NCBI RefSeq assembly: GCF_006742205.1
Contig: NZ_AP019721.1
Coordinates: 1,488,001-1,552,000, forward strand
Source: Staphylococcus epidermidis
Lineage (GTDB): Bacteria > Bacillota > Bacilli > Staphylococcales > Staphylococcaceae
Reading direction: 5' to 3'
DNA: 64,000 nucleotides
Part shown: positions 23,198-33,976 of the stretch, one piece after another
Layout of the letters: each line of letters opens with the position of its first letter
Numbering within the stretch: the first letter of the stretch is position 1
Notes under the pieces: model-generated
What the model saw: the letters and a program-made list of their open reading frames with translations, nothing else
Told to the model about the DNA's origin: nothing
Databases searched by the model: none
Position numbers and translations under genes: made by a program

Positions 23198-24712
23198 TTA
23201 TTTAAAGTTTTCATATGTTTCGTCTTGATTTGTCTCTAAATCTATTTGATTGATATCAATACCTAAAGCTTTTGCTACACCTTTCCCATATTCTGGATCA
23301 GCTTTATAGCAATGGCGAATGTGGCGAACTTTGACATCTTTAGAAACCCCATCCATTGCATTAGCTGTATTTGTGAAGATACGCTCTTTTGCATCTTCAG
23401 ACTGTAATCTGAATAATTTACCTGGCTGTTCAAAGTAATTGTCATCATCCTGGCGATAATTATATTCATAACCATCACCATCTGTCGGGAATGGTGGCTT
23501 CTTGTGTTCAGGCTGTGACTCATATATACCTTGATTATTAGGATAATAATGTGGGCCTCCACCTTGGTTATTATCTAAGAAACGCATTTGTCCATCACGA
23601 CTAAATGGACATAAGTTCTCAACTCCAACTCCCTTAGGTTGATTGACAGGAATCTGCCAATGATTAACTCCTAAACGATAACGTTGGGCATCTCCATATG
23701 AGAATAAACGTCCTTGTAGCATTTTATCTGGTGAATAATCTAACCCAGGAACAATATTTGTAGGCGTAAACGCTGCCTGCTCTACATCAAGAAAATAATT
23801 CTCAGGATTACGATTCAATTCAAATTCTCCCACTTCAATCAGTGGATAGTCTTTTTTATACCATACCTTTGTTAAATCAAAAGGATTGTCTGGATGATTT
23901 TTAGCTTGTTCCTCTGTCATAACTTGAATGTACATTTTCCATTTTGGATAATCTCCATTTTCGATAGCATTATATAAATCCCTCTGTGAAGAATCTCTAT
24001 CCATACCTACAATTTTAGCTGCTTCCTCGTCAGTATAGTTTTCAATTCCTTGTTGTGTACGGAAATGATATTTTACCCATACACGTTCACCTTTATCATT
24101 ATACATAGAATACGTATGAGAACCGAATCCATGCATATTTCGGAATCCTTTTGGCATACCTCTATCTGACATTAATATTGTCACTTGATGCAATGCTTCC
24201 GGTAGACCTGTCCAAAAGTCCCAGTTATTTTGTGCACTTCTCATATTTGTACGTGGATCTCGTTTTACAGCACGATTCAAACTAATAAATAGTTTAGGAT
24301 CTCTAAAGAAGAAAACTGGCGTATTGTTACCTACTAAATCCCAGTTTCCATCTTCAGTGTAGAATTTCAAGGCAAACCCACGTATATCACGTTCTAAATC
24401 TGCTGCTCCACGTTCTCCTGAAACAGTAGAAAAACGTGCAAACATCTCTGTTTGTTTTCCGACTTCTGAGAATATTTTCGCATTTGTATATTGTGTGATG
24501 TCATTTGTAACTGTGAACGTACCAAATGCACCTGAACCTTTCGCATGCATACGACGTTCAGGAATCACTTCTCTATCGAAGTGAGAAATTTGTTCTAAAT
24601 AATAAACGTCTTGCATTAATAATGGTCCACGTTGTCCTGCTGTCATACTATTTTCTCTATCCGAAACTGGCGCACCAAAAAGTCCAGTTAATTTTCCATC
24701 CTGTTTTGACAT
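23198..24712 (-). CDS. katA: Catalase
   Basis: KatA is a clade-3 haem catalase that splits hydrogen peroxide. The 504 residues fit. The active-site His is in [15 protein letters not shown] near residues 53-67, the Asn in [13 protein letters not shown] near 129, and the proximal haem Tyr in [17 protein letters not shown] near 336-352. AGGGGGAGCTTGCT precedes the ATG. In staphylococci katA is controlled by PerR and Fur, but I could not find a convincing PerR box in the 230 bases upstream. Confidence 0.97.
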   Translation of the reverse strand: MSKQDGKLTGLFGAPVSDRENSMTAGQRGPLLMQDVYYLEQISHFDREVIPERRMHAKGSGAFGTFTVTNDITQYTNAKIFSEVGKQTEMFARFSTVSGERGAADLERDIRGFALKFYTEDGNWDLVGNNTPVFFFRDPKLFISLNRAVKRDPRTNMRSAQNNWDFWTGLPEALHQVTILMSDRGMPKGFRNMHGFGSHTYSMYNDKGERVWVKYHFRTQQGIENYTDEEAAKIVGMDRDSSQRDLYNAIENGDYPKWKMYIQVMTEEQAKNHPDNPFDLTKVWYKKDYPLIEVGEFELNRNPENYFLDVEQAAFTPTNIVPGLDYSPDKMLQGRLFSYGDAQRYRLGVNHWQIPVNQPKGVGVENLCPFSRDGQMRFLDNNQGGGPHYYPNNQGIYESQPEHKKPPFPTDGDGYEYNYRQDDDNYFEQPGKLFRLQSEDAKERIFTNTANAMDGVSKDVKVRHIRHCYKADPEYGKGVAKALGIDINQIDLETNQDETYENFK

Positions 24713-24942
24713 AGCAAGCTCCCCCTCACTTTTATATTTAATATTGATTACTATGTAGTATCTATTTTAATTAAACCCTTTTCCGATAGCAAATAAACTT
24801 ATTTTAAAGTTATTGATAGAAAAATATAAGAAATATCAGAAAAATTTAACAATTACGCTTTAAAGTACTAAAAAGTTATTGAATAGTATCTTTAAAAAGA
24901 TTAAAATGAGGGATATATTTTAAGATAGATGGGAGACGGCAT

Positions 24943-26391
24943 ATGGAAGATAATAATATGAAACGTGGTCTCAATTCGAGACATATATCCATGATAGCAA
25001 TAGGTGGCGCTATAGGTACTGGACTTTTTGTGGCAACTGGAAGTGTCATTTCTCAAGCTGGCCCAGGAGGAGCTATATTAGCTTATATACTAATTGGTAT
25101 TATGCTTTATTTTTTAATGTCATCAATAGGAGAATTAGCAACTTTCTATCCGGTTTCTGGTTCTTTTAGTTCATACTCTACCAGATTTGTTGATTCGTCA
25201 CTTGGTTTTACAATGGGTTGGTTGTATTGGGGTATGTGGTCACTTGTAACAAGTGTAGATATCATTGTTGCTTCCAATGTATTACAATATTGGGATGTAT
25301 TTAAAGTTTTAAATCCACTTACATGGAGCTTAATTTTCTTAACTCTGTTGTTTTTAATTAATATTTTTTCTGTTAAAGCTTTTGGAGAAACTGAGTTTTG
25401 GTTATCACTGATCAAAGTCATTACTATAATTGTATTTATTATTTTTGGAATTATGATGATTTTCGGTATTCTTGGTGGTCATACATATGGCTTTGAGAAT
25501 TATACTAAAGGTCAAGCACCTTTTGTCGGTGGAATATCAGGCATATTAAGCGTTCTTTTAGTTGCAGGTTTTTCAGTTGGTGGTACTGAAGTAGTCGCAG
25601 TAACAGCTGGTGAATCAAATAATCCCGAAAAATCAATGCCTAAAGCTATAAAACAGGTATTTTGGAGAATATTACTCTTTTACGTATTGTCTATAGCTGT
25701 GATAGCTGCCATCATTCCATATACGGATCCACTTTTACTTAATGAAAATGAGTCTGTATCACAAAGTCCGTTTACAATTGTTTTCGATAGAATAGGGATC
25801 GCTTTTGCTGCATCAGTCATCAACGCTGTTATCTTAACATCATTATTATCAGCAGCTAACTCTGGTATTTATACAACAAGTAGAATGCTATTTTCTTTAA
25901 GTGCTGATAAACAAGCACCTAAATTCTTTGGAAAACTCAATGATAAAACTAAATTACCTATGCGTGCATTAATTACAACATATATTATTATTGTATTAGT
26001 CATTGTTTATGCTAATTTTAATGCTAATGCTGTATTTAACTTATTAAATATCATAGGATCTATGGTTATTGTAGTTTGGGGATCTAGTATTTGGTCACAA
26101 ATTAGATTAAGACAAGCAATTAAAAAACAGGGTAAAAATCCAGATAAACTGTTGCCATATAAAGCACCTTTTTACCCAGTCGGACCTATTATTGTCCTTT
26201 TCACATTATTATTCTTATTATTAGGTAGTTCCTTTGGTAGTATCGCATCTGGTGATATTTTAGGTGTCATTCGAAACTTTACACCATTATTTATTCTAGC
26301 TATCATCTATATTGCTCATAAATTAATCAAACGGACACATTTTGTCAAACTGGAAGAAATAGATTTAACTCCGCATAATTACAAGAATTAA
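24943..26391 (+). CDS. Amino-acid permease, APC superfamily (AAT family)
   Basis: A 482-residue, 12-helix permease. The first helix has the APC signature HISMIAIGGAIGTGLFVATG near residues 14-33, then GPGGAILAY, and EVVAVTAGESNNPEKSMPKA near 227-246. The AAT family takes up lysine, histidine, aromatic or branched amino acids; the substrate cannot be read here, though LysP-like proteins are closest by eye. GGGAGACGGCAT precedes the ATG. It is divergent from katA and ends at a strong terminator. Confidence 0.9.
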   Translation: MEDNNMKRGLNSRHISMIAIGGAIGTGLFVATGSVISQAGPGGAILAYILIGIMLYFLMSSIGELATFYPVSGSFSSYSTRFVDSSLGFTMGWLYWGMWSLVTSVDIIVASNVLQYWDVFKVLNPLTWSLIFLTLLFLINIFSVKAFGETEFWLSLIKVITIIVFIIFGIMMIFGILGGHTYGFENYTKGQAPFVGGISGILSVLLVAGFSVGGTEVVAVTAGESNNPEKSMPKAIKQVFWRILLFYVLSIAVIAAIIPYTDPLLLNENESVSQSPFTIVFDRIGIAFAASVINAVILTSLLSAANSGIYTTSRMLFSLSADKQAPKFFGKLNDKTKLPMRALITTYIIIVLVIVYANFNANAVFNLLNIIGSMVIVVWGSSIWSQIRLRQAIKKQGKNPDKLLPYKAPFYPVGPIIVLFTLLFLLLGSSFGSIASGDILGVIRNFTPLFILAIIYIAHKLIKRTHFVKLEEIDLTPHNYKN

Positions 26392-26400
26392 TTATTAAGA

Positions 26401-26432
26401 AGGCCTGTGACGTGTATTTTTGTCACAGGCCT
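26401..26432 (+). terminator. Terminator of the amino-acid permease
   Basis: AGGCCTGTGAC and GTCACAGGCCT form a perfect 11-bp stem, then TTTTT. Confidence 0.92.
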
Positions 26433-26696
26433 TTTTAATATTAGTAATTGATAGTTGAACTCAAAATGCATACATCAATTTCAATATCAGTAATCTCAAT
26501 GCTAAAGAGTATTTCATACTTAATTTCTACTGAAAATATATGTCGAGACTATAGACTATAGTGGAGCTTCGAATTCGATAGGAAATTTGTTCACCCTCTT
26601 TTGAATGATTTAACACCATATATAAATTTTCGTTATTTTATGATTAAAACTTATAATGTATAATAAAGATAATAAAATGGTATAGAGGTGGATAAC

Positions 26697-27011
26697 ATGG
26701 TTGGACAAACAAATTTATTCGATGATGTTATAAAGAAAGAGGAACGCTTTGTTATAGTTGTTCAAGCACTTGAAGAAAAAAATGGTAAGCTCTTAAAACG
26801 GACTTTGAGAGAATATCCAAGCTTAGAGCACACGCAAATGAATGACCTTTTCTCTCATCTTAAAGAAGTATTTCTTGAAGAACCTTTTGGGGTCAATCAA
26901 TCAGCATATAGCATTACTGTTTATACAAACCTAGATTATGCCGCAGATCAAGTATATGCACATGTTAAACGCTATAAAGGAAAACATGACTGGACACATA
27001 CTGCGAAATAG
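26697..27011 (+). CDS. Conserved hypothetical protein, 104 residues
   Basis: I start at ATG 26697 (MVGQTNLFDDVIKKEERFVI) because AGAGGTGG ends 6 bases before it; a GTG three codons earlier lies inside that site. It is a soluble protein with mixed alpha/beta character, a charged middle (EKNGKLLKRTLREYPSLEH) and a Tyr-rich end (YAADQVYAHVKRYKGKHDW). No signal peptide, Cys or known motif. I do not recognise a family. It stands alone between a terminator and a hairpin. Confidence 0.7.
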   Translation: MVGQTNLFDDVIKKEERFVIVVQALEEKNGKLLKRTLREYPSLEHTQMNDLFSHLKEVFLEEPFGVNQSAYSITVYTNLDYAADQVYAHVKRYKGKHDWTHTAK

Positions 27012-27342
27012 CAAATCAATTGAAAGTCTCGATTTTCAATTGATTTGAAAGAAAAAGTAAATAAAGATTTAAATATATTCAATAAAGAAATTGTAGGCAT
27101 GGATGAAGGTTAATTATGTAACTTATATTATGAATAAAGAAGCCCGTAAATAAATTTTGAAAATTCATTTACGGGCTATTATTCTAGATTATGTTTCAGA
27201 CTTATATATTATATTAAAAAGAAAATTTTTTAATTATATTTATATCGACAGTTTTTTATGACTTACTACTTATATTTAGAGAAGTCAGATTCAATTAACC
27301 TTAAAATTATTAATTTACATATTAATTCATTGTAATAATACT
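27012..27342. other. 330-base gap with two hairpins
   Basis: No credible gene. AAATCAATTGAAA/TTTCAATTGATTT (27013-27046) and AGCCCGTAAAT/ATTTACGGGCT (27141-27177) form perfect stems. The second has TTCTTTATT after it on the minus strand and could end the HAD/threonine transcript. Confidence 0.5.
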
Positions 27343-28149
27343 TTAAACCAAAAGTTCTTTTAAAGCATAAGGAATACCGTTAGAATTATTATCTAAAGTT
27401 ACCTCGTCAGCAATTTTCTTGAGTTCATCACTAGCATTTCCCATTGCTACAGAATATCCAGCAACTTCAAACATTGACTTATCATTCAAACTGTCCCCGA
27501 ATACTATAACTTCTTCTAGAGAAATTTGTAATCTTTTACAAAGTGCTTTTATTGCGTTCCCCTTCGAAACATTCTTTGCCATAAACTCTAGGAAAAAAGG
27601 CTTACTCGTTGTCACATCAATATCATTATTGAAGTAACCATCCAATTCAATACGTGCTTCGGTAATATGACCTACATAATCCACACCCATAACTTTGGGT
27701 ACACTATGATTAATATATTCCTTCAAATCAGCAACACGATTCATTGGTAATCCGGTAAGTTGTGATTCTATGTTCATATATTCATGACTACTATCGTGAA
27801 TGATATATCCATTATCATAAGTAAGTACTAAAAAGTTCTTATCTCTACAATAATCTACAATATTATCGAAATCTTCCTTTGAAACAGGCTGATCGACCTC
27901 TACATTTTCATTAGCCATATTTATAGTTTTACCTCCATTATAACTAATAATGAAGCTGTTATATTTATTTAACTCTAATTCTCTCGCAGTAGGTAACATA
28001 CCTTCTGTTGGTCTACCTGAGGCCAATACCACATAATAACCACGCTTTTGAATATCTAATAAGTAAGATTTTGTCTCAATGGATAATTTATTATCACTAT
28101 TCATTAAAGTATCATCCATATCTAAAACTACCATTTTATACTGAGTCAT
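27343..28149 (-). CDS. HAD-superfamily hydrolase, Cof type
   Basis: I start at ATG 28149 (MTQYKMVVLDMDDTLMNSDN); AAAGGAG lies 11 bases upstream and the longer frame begins inside that site. The 268 residues have the four HAD motifs of the Cof/YwpJ group: nucleophile VLDMDDTL (residues 8-15), ASGRPTEG, a Lys in KGNAIKALCK, and VIVFGDSLNDKSMFEVAG. A C2 cap domain lies between. These are phosphatases of sugar phosphates or cofactors; the substrate is unknown. It follows thrB by 62 bases on the same strand. Confidence 0.9.
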   Translation of the reverse strand: MTQYKMVVLDMDDTLMNSDNKLSIETKSYLLDIQKRGYYVVLASGRPTEGMLPTARELELNKYNSFIISYNGGKTINMANENVEVDQPVSKEDFDNIVDYCRDKNFLVLTYDNGYIIHDSSHEYMNIESQLTGLPMNRVADLKEYINHSVPKVMGVDYVGHITEARIELDGYFNNDIDVTTSKPFFLEFMAKNVSKGNAIKALCKRLQISLEEVIVFGDSLNDKSMFEVAGYSVAMGNASDELKKIADEVTLDNNSNGIPYALKELLV

Positions 28150-28211
28150 ATAGTATAGAACTCCTTTCAAGAGTTATTAAAAGTTTATTCTTAACTATAT
28201 TTTACAATAAT

Positions 28212-29132
28212 TTAGGACTTTAGGTACACCACTTCATCTTTAACACCTATTTCATTAATTGTTACTAGTTCTGAAGCACAATTATTAATTTTCTCACGTA
28301 GTGTTCTAACTAATTTACCACTTTTTTCTTTTGGACAAAGAGTGAGTATCGTAGGTCCAGCTCCACTTATAACAGTTGCATATGCATCATGTTGACGTGA
28401 TAGTTTACGTACTTGATTGAATTCTGGAATAAGGTGTTGCCTATATGGTTCATGAAAACCATCTTGTTCCATCATCTTTCCAGCAAGTTTATATTTATGC
28501 TGAATGAGAGCACAAATCATAGTGTTACTAATGGCACTATTTTGCACAGCACCTTTATGTGAAAATGTATCGGGTAAGACCCTTCTAGAGTCTTCTGTAC
28601 GAAGCTCATATGGAGGTATAGTTAAAATTATATCTACGTGCGGAACTTCTATTCTAGCAACATCTGTTATTTTAGTTATTGGATTATAAAAACCTGCAAT
28701 CAAACCTCCATATATTGTAGGTGCTACATTATCAGGGTGTCCCTCAATTTCAGTCGCTAGTTGTAACAATTCGTATTTAGATAATTGAATATTACCAAAG
28801 TAATTAGCAATAAAAAGAGCACCGACTAATGCAGAAGCAGATGAACCTAGTCCTCTAGCTAATGGAATATCACTTCTCATTTCAATTTGCAAGCTTGGAA
28901 GTGTAACATTGTATTTACGCGCAACATTTAGAGCAGTTTGATAAATATAATTATTCTCATCTTTAGGTAAACCTTCTAGTTCTGAACTATAATATAGAAA
29001 TTCCCAATTAGCTCTTTCAATCTTACGTATAGACATATGCAAATATTTATCCAATGCCATACCAATTGAGTCAAAACCTACACCTAGATTCGCGGTTGAT
29101 GCAGGGATTTTAAGTTTTAAAACTTCCTCCAT
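28212..29132 (-). CDS. thrB: Homoserine kinase
   Basis: ThrB phosphorylates homoserine for threonine synthesis. The 306 residues are a GHMP kinase: [20 protein letters not shown] near residues 8-27, the ATP loop [17 protein letters not shown] near 90-106, and the C-terminal GAGPTILTL near 259. It begins 1 base after the thrC stop, so hom-thrC-thrB form a tight operon. Confidence 0.96.
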   Translation of the reverse strand: MEEVLKLKIPASTANLGVGFDSIGMALDKYLHMSIRKIERANWEFLYYSSELEGLPKDENNYIYQTALNVARKYNVTLPSLQIEMRSDIPLARGLGSSASALVGALFIANYFGNIQLSKYELLQLATEIEGHPDNVAPTIYGGLIAGFYNPITKITDVARIEVPHVDIILTIPPYELRTEDSRRVLPDTFSHKGAVQNSAISNTMICALIQHKYKLAGKMMEQDGFHEPYRQHLIPEFNQVRKLSRQHDAYATVISGAGPTILTLCPKEKSGKLVRTLREKINNCASELVTINEIGVKDEVVYLKS

Positions 29133-29133
29133 A

Positions 29134-30198
29134 CTAGATTGCCCCTTTGATGTATCTAATTATACTTTCTTTATTATTAGGTAAAGGTTGAATAGGATTA
29201 TCTAAGAGAGAAATAGCTGTGTCAGGATCTTTAAGTCCATTCCCAGTTAATATTGCAACTATCTTTTTACCTTTAGGTAACTTACCAGAGCGATGAAGTT
29301 TGATTAGACCTGCAATTGAAGCATTACTCGCTGGTTCACTAAAAACACCTTCATTTGTTGTCATTAACTGATAAGCTTCTAAAATTTCTTCATCTATCAC
29401 ACTATCAATTAAACCATTTGATTCATCTAGTGCATTAACAGCTTTTTGCCAACTAGCAGGATTCCCTATTCGGATAGCTGTAGCTATTGTTTCTGGATTT
29501 TTGATTATTTTATTTTGAACAATTGGAGATGCTCCTTCTGCTTGGAAGCCAAACATTTGTGGTAATTGTGTATTCTTTTTATTATGATATTCAACAAATC
29601 CTTGCCAATAAGCAGTTATATTACCTGCATTTCCCACTGGTATTGCTAAAATGTCAGGGGCTTGACCATCTAACTGTTCAACAATTTCAAAGGCACCCGT
29701 CTTTTGTCCTTCAATCCTAAATGGATTAACAGAATTAACTAATTCAATTTCATCATTTTCTTCAGCAATCTCTTTTACAATTTCTAGTGCTTCATCGAAG
29801 TTTCCTTCTATAGAAACAATTTCTGCACCATACATAACTGCTTGTGATAATTTACCTAATGCTATTTTACCTTCAGGAATTACGACAATTGCTTTTAAAC
29901 CAGCTCTTGCAGCATAAGCAGCTGCTGATGCTGAAGTATTACCAGTTGAAGCACAAATAACAACTTTTTTCCCTTGTTCTTTTGCCTTTGTTACAGCCAT
30001 AACCATACCACGATCTTTAAATGAGCCAGTCGGATTTGCTCCTTCATATTTAACATATAATTCAATATCTAATTTTTGAGAAAGATTTTCACAATAAATA
30101 AGTGGTGTATGTCCTTCATTGAGTGTTAGTGCTGGTGTAGATTGATTGACTGGTAAATATTCTTTAAATTCTTTAACTAATCCTTGCCATCTTTTCAT
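29134..30198 (-). CDS. thrC: Threonine synthase
   Basis: ThrC makes threonine from O-phosphohomoserine with pyridoxal phosphate. The 354 residues have the PLP Lys in [17 protein letters not shown] near residues 54-70, the phosphate-binding [13 protein letters not shown] near 187, and [18 protein letters not shown] near 84-101. Five bases separate it from hom; the next gene, thrB, follows directly. Confidence 0.96.
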   Translation of the reverse strand: MKRWQGLVKEFKEYLPVNQSTPALTLNEGHTPLIYCENLSQKLDIELYVKYEGANPTGSFKDRGMVMAVTKAKEQGKKVVICASTGNTSASAAAYAARAGLKAIVVIPEGKIALGKLSQAVMYGAEIVSIEGNFDEALEIVKEIAEENDEIELVNSVNPFRIEGQKTGAFEIVEQLDGQAPDILAIPVGNAGNITAYWQGFVEYHNKKNTQLPQMFGFQAEGASPIVQNKIIKNPETIATAIRIGNPASWQKAVNALDESNGLIDSVIDEEILEAYQLMTTNEGVFSEPASNASIAGLIKLHRSGKLPKGKKIVAILTGNGLKDPDTAISLLDNPIQPLPNNKESIIRYIKGAI

Positions 30199-30203
30199 AA
30201 TTA

Positions 30204-31484
30204 TTAAACTCCCTCTACAGGATAAACTTTCTTGATATTAAATCCTGATTGATTTAGAACTTTTTCTGGAGATGTTTCTATTCCAGTAACGATAATTGCA
30301 TAAGTATCTTGATCCCTCTCAACAAGTTGCAACGATTTATGGAATGGTAATTTCTTTTTAATGTCATATTCAACTTTCTCCAAAGATTTATTATTGTTAC
30401 TAATTACTATATAGTAATTAGATTTCTCTTGAATAACCACTGGTTCTGCACCATCCATCATTTCTTTAGTTTCCTCTGTCTTTAATTCAAAATGAGGTGG
30501 TAAAGTGTGTAAGTTTGATTCAAAGAAAAGTGCCACATTTAATAAATCACTTACAACTGCACTTCCTGTTGCTAAACTACCTGCACCTTTACCATAAAAC
30601 ATTGTATCGCCAACAGCATCACCTATAACATATATTGCATTGTATTCGTTCTCTACAGCTGCAAGTTGGTGATTCTTATGTATCAGTGTCGGTTCCACAG
30701 AAGCATTCACATATCCATTTTCATATGTACCTTTACCTATTGATTTAATTTTATAATTTAATGCGCTTGCTGCATTGATGTCTGCTAATGTAATGTCACT
30801 AATTCCTACCGATTTAACATCATTCAGTTTAATGACTTGGTTAAAAGATAAATAAGATGTAATAACTACCTTTCTTGCAGCATCTACACCTTCTACATCA
30901 TCTGTTGGATCAGCTTCAGCAAATCCTAATCTTTGTGCTTCTTCTAACGCATCTTTAAAAGTTGTTTGTTCATGAGTCATTTTTGAGAGAATAAAGTTAG
31001 AAGTTCCGTTAAATATTCCCATAAATTTAGAAATATTATTTGCATTCAGTCCGTTATTAATAGCATTGACAATAGGGATACCACCTGCCACACTTGCTTC
31101 AAATTTAAGAGCGACGCCATTTTCTTCAGCTAAGTCTTCTAATAATTTTAAATGGATAGCTAGTAAATCCTTATTTGCTGTAATCACATGTTTTTTATTT
31201 TTAAGGGCTGTTCTTAACCAATCAACAGTAGGTTCAATACCACCCATAACTTCAACGACTATATCAATAGAATTGTCATTTAAGATGTCATTAATATCTT
31301 CTGTAAGATGATATTGACTAATATTTAACGGACGTTTCTTAGATTTATCTCGGACTAGAATATGTTTAATGACAATATCCTTATTGATGGTGTCTTTAAT
31401 CTGTTGTCTATTCTCTTCAATAATCTTTACAACACCTGATCCGACTGTTCCCAAACCAAGTAATGCGATATTTAACTCTTTCAT
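30204..31484 (-). CDS. hom: Homoserine dehydrogenase
   Basis: Hom reduces aspartate semialdehyde to homoserine. I start at ATG 31484 ([20 protein letters not shown]), which has GGAGG 8 bases upstream; 12 extra residues of the longer frame look non-coding. The 426 residues have the N-terminal Rossmann GLGTVGSGV, the catalytic region [17 protein letters not shown] with its Lys, and a C-terminal ACT-like regulatory domain ([18 protein letters not shown]). It is first of hom-thrC-thrB and divergent from aspartokinase. Confidence 0.96.
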   Translation of the reverse strand: MKELNIALLGLGTVGSGVVKIIEENRQQIKDTINKDIVIKHILVRDKSKKRPLNISQYHLTEDINDILNDNSIDIVVEVMGGIEPTVDWLRTALKNKKHVITANKDLLAIHLKLLEDLAEENGVALKFEASVAGGIPIVNAINNGLNANNISKFMGIFNGTSNFILSKMTHEQTTFKDALEEAQRLGFAEADPTDDVEGVDAARKVVITSYLSFNQVIKLNDVKSVGISDITLADINAASALNYKIKSIGKGTYENGYVNASVEPTLIHKNHQLAAVENEYNAIYVIGDAVGDTMFYGKGAGSLATGSAVVSDLLNVALFFESNLHTLPPHFELKTEETKEMMDGAEPVVIQEKSNYYIVISNNNKSLEKVEYDIKKKLPFHKSLQLVERDQDTYAIIVTGIETSPEKVLNQSGFNIKKVYPVEGV

Positions 31485-31576
31485 GTAAATTACCTCCGTT
31501 TGTGCTTTTGAGAAAAACAATTGTACTGTTGAAAAATACTAGATAATGGTTTAGTATAAAATCATTCTAAATTTTT

Positions 31577-31605
31577 GTAAAGTTCTTAATATTGAAAATA
31601 TAAAT
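31577..31605 (+). promoter_or_regulatory. Likely aspartokinase promoter
   Basis: TTGTAA is followed after about 17 bases by ATATAA. A transcript from here would have a leader of roughly 60-65 bases including the hairpin at 31622-31651. Confidence 0.5.
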
Positions 31606-31621
31606 CTATATTACCATGCTT

Positions 31622-31655
31622 AATCAGAAAACTAAATAAAATTTTCTGATTTTTT
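31622..31655 (+). promoter_or_regulatory. Terminator-like hairpin and CodY-like site in the aspartokinase leader
   Basis: AATCAGAAAA and TTTTCTGATT form a perfect 10-bp stem and are followed by a T-run, just 7 bases before the ribosome site. AATTTTCTGATTTTT (31640-31654) also matches the CodY consensus AATTTTCWGAAAATT at 12 of 15 positions. It could be an attenuator, a CodY operator, or both. Confidence 0.55.
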
Positions 31656-31672
31656 AGAAAGGTAGGAAAATT

Positions 31673-33049
31673 ATGAAAGTTGCTAAGTTTGGTGGAAGTT
31701 CTGTATCAACTGCAGAACAAATTAAAAAGGTATTAACTATAGTGAATGAAGACCCTGAACGTAAAATCATTATCGTTTCAGCTCCAGGCAAAAGGCATAA
31801 TGACGACATTAAAACTACTGATTTATTAATTCGTCTCTATGAAAAAGTACTTAATAAATTAAATTATGAAAGTAAAAAACAAGAAATTATCCAAAGATAT
31901 GCTGATATAGTAGAAGAATTAGGTATAGGAAATGACATTTTAATAACAATTAATGACACTTTAGAGGAATACATTAAACATCTTTCTGACAAACCTAACC
32001 GTTTATATGATGCTTTATTATCTTGTGGCGAAAATTTTAATGCTCAATTAATAGCCCAGTATAATAATAGTCAAGGTATTCCTACTCGTTATATTTCTCC
32101 TAAAGAAGCTGGATTAACTGTAACTGATTTACCACAGCAAGCTCAAATTTTAGATTCCGCATATAATGAAATATACAAATTGCGTGATTATGATGAAAAG
32201 CTAATTATTCCTGGTTTTTTCGGAGTTTCAAAGCAAAATTATATCGTTACGTTTCCACGCGGTGGTTCTGACATAACTGGTGCTATCATAGCACGTGGCG
32301 TCCGAGCCTCACTTTATGAGAACTTCACTGATGTATCAGGAATATATAAAGCTAATCCGAATATCATAAATAATCCTGAACTCATAGAGGAAATAACTTA
32401 TAGAGAAATGCGAGAGCTATCTTATGCAGGATTTGGAGTTTTTCACGATGAAGCTCTACAACCTTTATACAAAGATCGAATTCCCGTAGTTATCAAAAAT
32501 ACTAATCGTCCAAATGATAAAGGGACCTACATTTTACATGACCGTGAAATCGATTCTAAAAATGTCATTAGTGGAATTAGTTGTGATAAAGGCTTTACTG
32601 TGATTAATATTAAAAAATATTTAATGAATAGATTAGTTGGATTTACACGAAAGATTCTTGGCGTTTTAGAAGAATTTAATATATCATTTGACCACATGCC
32701 TTCTGGTATTGATAACATAAGTATTATCATGCGTACAAATCAAATTCAAGGTAAAGAAAGTCAAGTTCTTAATGCCATACGCAAACGTTGTGAAGTTGAT
32801 GAATTAAGTATCGACCATGATTTAGCAGTACTAATGATTGTTGGTGAAGGTATGAATCAAGTTGTTGGTACAGCTAGTAAAATTACTCACGCCCTTTCAG
32901 AATCAAACATTAATTTAATAATGATTAACCAAGGTGCTTCTGAAATTTCAATGATGTTTGGAATTCATGAAGCAGATGCTGAAAAAGCAGTATTATCTAC
33001 GTACGAATTTTGTTACAACGGTGTTTGTTTAAAAAATTTGTGTAAATAA
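31673..33049 (+). CDS. Aspartate kinase
   Basis: Aspartokinase phosphorylates aspartate at the head of the lysine, threonine and methionine pathways. The 458 residues are a monofunctional single-chain enzyme: KFGGSSVSTAEQI near residues 4-16, FPRGGSDITGAII near 196-208, and two ACT domains at the C terminus (TVINIKKYLMNRLVGFTRKI; LAVLMIVGEGMNQVVGTASK). AAAGGTAGG precedes the ATG. It is divergent from hom, so the pair shares a control region. It may be the threonine-branch isozyme; lysC-type naming is not settled by sequence. Confidence 0.92.
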   Translation: MKVAKFGGSSVSTAEQIKKVLTIVNEDPERKIIIVSAPGKRHNDDIKTTDLLIRLYEKVLNKLNYESKKQEIIQRYADIVEELGIGNDILITINDTLEEYIKHLSDKPNRLYDALLSCGENFNAQLIAQYNNSQGIPTRYISPKEAGLTVTDLPQQAQILDSAYNEIYKLRDYDEKLIIPGFFGVSKQNYIVTFPRGGSDITGAIIARGVRASLYENFTDVSGIYKANPNIINNPELIEEITYREMRELSYAGFGVFHDEALQPLYKDRIPVVIKNTNRPNDKGTYILHDREIDSKNVISGISCDKGFTVINIKKYLMNRLVGFTRKILGVLEEFNISFDHMPSGIDNISIIMRTNQIQGKESQVLNAIRKRCEVDELSIDHDLAVLMIVGEGMNQVVGTASKITHALSESNINLIMINQGASEISMMFGIHEADAEKAVLSTYEFCYNGVCLKNLCK

Positions 33050-33053
33050 AATA

Positions 33054-33128
33054 AAAAAGATTTCTACATCACTTTCAATACATAAAGTAAATTTATTAAC
33101 TCTGTATCAATGATGTAGAAATCTTTTT
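33054..33128. terminator. Bidirectional terminator
   Basis: AAAAAGATTTCTACATCA and TGATGTAGAAATCTTTTT form an 18-bp perfect stem around a 39-base loop. It ends the aspartokinase gene (plus) and the nucleotidyltransferase-like gene (minus), touching the latter's stop. Confidence 0.85.
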
Positions 33129-33726
33129 AAGATATCTTTTTAGTGGAACTATTTACTATAGCTTTTTTAATACGCTGTTCACCTACTACCAATTTTAAAA
33201 TATAGAATTGATAATAACTAAGAGAATCAATAACAGCTTTATAATTACTAAACTGATGATATTTTTGTTCACTCATTAAATCATACATAAGAACTATTTC
33301 TGGCTTAATATAATCTACGTTCCAACTTAAAGAATGAAAATATATATTATTTTTTGGTAAACGTATATGATGATCTAACCTAAATAGCCATTCATCATTT
33401 ACAACATCATAAACAAATATTGTCATGACTTCTGTATCGTTTTTAAAGACTTTAACATGTTCAACATCTGATAAAGATAAAGATTCTCTTAATCTTTCAT
33501 ATAACTGATTATCATAATAGTGAATCGTAAATTCTTCAGGAATCACCCTGATAATTTCCAATAACTTTTTGCGCTCAACACAAATATCTATTTTCGATGG
33601 TAATATAAAATCATCATTCAGAAATAGATGCATCGCTACCTCGCCGTGAAATTTGAATAAATGAGATGATGTTTTCCTTAAAATTTCGACTATTTTATTC
33701 ACTGGTTTTTCTTCTTTAACAAACAT
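33127..33726 (-). CDS. Uncharacterised protein with nucleotidyltransferase-like pattern
   Basis: The 199 residues resemble the AadB/MNT nucleotidyltransferase fold: a helix then FHGEVAMHLFLNDDFILPSK near residues 26-45, followed by IDICVERKKLLEI, and a later WNVDYIKPEIVLMYDLMSE near 134-152, as in antibiotic and toxin-antitoxin nucleotidyltransferases. The catalytic GS and DxD residues are not clearly present, so it may be inactive or a different fold. GGGGTGG precedes the ATG. A strong cre site overlaps the expected transcription start. Confidence 0.6.
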   Translation of the reverse strand: MFVKEEKPVNKIVEILRKTSSHLFKFHGEVAMHLFLNDDFILPSKIDICVERKKLLEIIRVIPEEFTIHYYDNQLYERLRESLSLSDVEHVKVFKNDTEVMTIFVYDVVNDEWLFRLDHHIRLPKNNIYFHSLSWNVDYIKPEIVLMYDLMSEQKYHQFSNYKAVIDSLSYYQFYILKLVVGEQRIKKAIVNSSTKKIS

Positions 33727-33739
33727 GTTACCACCCCTA

Positions 33740-33753
33740 TAGCAAGCGCTTTC
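33740..33753 (-). promoter_or_regulatory. cre (CcpA) site
   Basis: The minus strand reads TGAAAGCGCTTGCT, matching TGWAANCGNTNWCA at all but the last positions. It lies between the -10 (33761-33766) and the ribosome site of the downstream gene, a repressing position. Confidence 0.7.
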
Positions 33754-33760
33754 ACAATCA

Positions 33761-33790
33761 AATTATACATTTTCTTTTTTCACTTATCAA
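33761..33790 (-). promoter_or_regulatory. Promoter of the nucleotidyltransferase-like gene
   Basis: The minus strand has TTGATA (33785-33790) and TATAAT (33761-33766) with an 18-base spacer. The cre site follows at about the first transcribed bases. Confidence 0.65.
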
Positions 33791-33976
33791 ACAAATAAAT
33801 GTGAACATTTAGTAAAATTTATTTTATTTTCAATAAAATTATTTTCATAAAAAGTTACTATATCACTATTCGCTACGCATATGATAGGGCTCTCATAAAA
33901 ATTCACGAAAGTTTAATTGATATGTAAATATTTCGTCACTACTATTTGATAAAACACATTTCCCCTTTCATTTTCA

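Noticed and set aside
24749..24760. TACTATGTAGTA palindrome upstream of katA as a PerR box
   Set aside because: It does not fit the TTATAATnATTATAA pattern of PerR/Fur sites; kept only as a short palindrome.
31485..31672. T-box or lysine riboswitch for the hom/aspartokinase region
   Set aside because: The gap is under 190 bases and no T-box TGGNACCGCG or lysine-aptamer pattern is visible.
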